From contig CAZXON010000002.1 of NCBI GenBank assembly GCA_964642385.1, positions 62,001-126,000 of the forward strand: a stretch of DNA of 64,000 nucleotides. Reading direction: 5' to 3'. Source of the stretch: JBDHUW01 sp964642385 (GTDB lineage: Bacteria > Patescibacteriota > Gracilibacteria > Absconditabacterales > Absconditicoccaceae). Position numbers and translations under genes: made by a program. A model generated the notes under the pieces. It was not told the DNA's origin. It saw only the letters and a list, made by a program, of their open reading frames with translations, and searched no databases. Shown in pieces: positions 63,104 to 64,000 of this stretch. Within the stretch, counting starts at the first letter, position 1, and every line of letters starts with the position of its first letter.

Positions 63104-63820
63104 TTATATTCCAAGACCAGTTTCAATATCTTCTTTGCTTATTTCTTTTGTACAGAAAAACCAATCATAGCATTTCATAGGTCACTCTTTTCCTTCAACC
63201 CTATCTTTTGCTACTCCACATGAGCCAGCAGTTGGTACAATAACATCATCTCATGGGCGCCAGTCAGCAGGAGTGGCAATACCAAACTTATCAGCTGCTT
63301 GCATCGCAATTAACGCTCTGTATAATTCATCAAAATTTCTTCAAAGACTAAGAGGGTAGTATATAATTGCTCTTACTGTGCCTTTTGGATCTATAAAAAA
63401 CACTGCACGAACTGCTTTTGTGTTGCTTTCTCATTCTTGTATCATACCGTATTTCTTGGCAACATTCATAGTAATGTCTTCGATCAACGGGAATGTAACT
63501 TCAACATTTTTCATGTCTTTGTATTCAATTTTTTCTTTGATAGTTCTTAGCCATGCTATGTGACTATACAATCCATCGACTGAGAGCCCAACGAGCTTAC
63601 AATTTGCTTTGTTAAACTTCTCCTCAAGAGAAGCAAAAGTCATGAACTCAGATGTACACACTGGTGTAAAATCAGCAGGATGAGAAAAAAGTATTACCCA
63701 GTTTCATTCATACTGTTTAGGGAAATCTATTTCTCATTGTGTTGTTACAGCTTTGAAAGCAGGTGCTTTGTCGCCAATACGAGGCATTACATATAACTCT
63801 TTTGTGGTTTCTTGTTCCAT
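63104..63820 (-). CDS. 1-Cys peroxiredoxin (Prx6 type)
   Basis: 238 residues. Reduces peroxides. Catalytic motif SHPADFTPVCTSEF, then LVGLSVDGLYSHIAWLRTI, FPLIEDITMNVAKKYGM, LSLGRNFDELYRALIAMQ and ATPADWRPGDDVIVP, all Prx6 landmarks. CGC in DWRPG is at Arg, so CGC is not reassigned. Extra C-terminal Cys pair CYDWFFC could act as resolving Cys. Start at MEQETTKEL; the upstream extension is unlikely. Confidence 0.95.
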
Positions 63821-64000
63821 GGTTAGATGCATTAATGATAAAAAAAATAGTATAAGTATTCTTTGGTTAAATTCAAGAAGGGTTCTGTTTGTGTGGATAT
63901 GGACTGTTGATATCAATCAAGAACAAGAACCAAAAAGCCTTTTTTGGAAACAAAATATAGGAAACATCTATTCTATAAAAATAAATCGAATTTCAACCGA
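63819..64000 (+). CDS. possible 5' part of a gene running off the window
   Basis: An open frame from ATG 63819 to the window end (MVRCINDKKNSISILWL, VDINQEQEPKSLFWKQ). It starts opposite the peroxiredoxin start codon, leaving no room for its own promoter, so a later start or a chance ORF is possible. Confidence 0.25.
   Translation, partial: MVRCINDKKNSISILWLNSRRVLFVWIWTVDINQEQEPKSLFWKQNIGNIYSIKINRIST

Overview
The window comes from a low-GC, reduced-genome bacterium that does not use the standard code. Conserved proteins read through only if UGA is glycine: Walker A loops of SecA, FtsK and SufC, GQDPYHG of uracil-DNA glycosylase, GPEGG of RsmE. The window also encodes the decoder, a tRNA-Gly with anticodon UCA at 17320-17393. 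CGA and CGG codons fall where the families have tryptophan (UDG, SerRS, TruB, RsmE, O-antigen ligase, serine recombinase), while CGC/CGT/AGA/AGG sit at arginine positions. UGA=Gly is known from candidate phyla SR1 (Absconditabacteria) and Gracilibacteria (BD1-5). The added CGA/CGG=Trp points, as I recall the literature, to Absconditabacteria. No gene start I placed has a convincing Shine-Dalgarno, and some -10 boxes lie 6-7 nt from the start codon, suggesting leaderless transcripts.

Layout. 1-17 kb is housekeeping: thymidine kinase, UDG, RsmE, a Lys/Ala histone-like protein, an OLD-family nuclease, SufC, Lgt, a serS operon, a membrane-anchored nuclease, a SufB/D-like protein, a secreted protein, GatB, and secG with a peptide-binding protein. 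16.9-18 kb is an RNA cluster: RNase P RNA, tRNA-Gly(UCA), tRNA-Tyr, a hairpin RNA candidate and tRNA-Ala(UGC). 17.97-30.40 kb is a mobile island in the 3' end of tRNA-Ala, bounded by GTCCACCA repeats. It carries a serine recombinase, a rolling-circle Rep with a truncated copy, an HExxH protein with a radical-SAM remnant, and a six-gene operon (Hsp70-like, nucleotide kinase, amidohydrolase, cobalamin-type radical SAM, SPASM radical SAM, Nudix). That operon is the best candidate here for an undescribed system.

30.7-46.7 kb returns to core genes: ABC-F, a flavin reductase, YebC, type IV pilus PilN/PilO/PilC/pseudopilin, TruB, YraN, O-antigen ligase, MraY, FtsK and an MFS pump. 46.7-48.7 kb holds hflK-hflC, which have no UGA and use CGA/CGG at conserved arginines: probably recent transfer from a standard-code donor. 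49.5-64 kb has SecA with an unusual C-terminus, a Nudix-GrpE fusion, a promoter-terminator-bounded structured RNA, RluA, tmRNA, a YgjP-type hydrolase, a phosphoesterase, a pilin with a FISUMP-like end, and a peroxiredoxin. Six copies of a 60-80 bp hairpin repeat are scattered between genes.

The coding coordinates assume UGA=Gly; only TAA and TAG are taken as stops.
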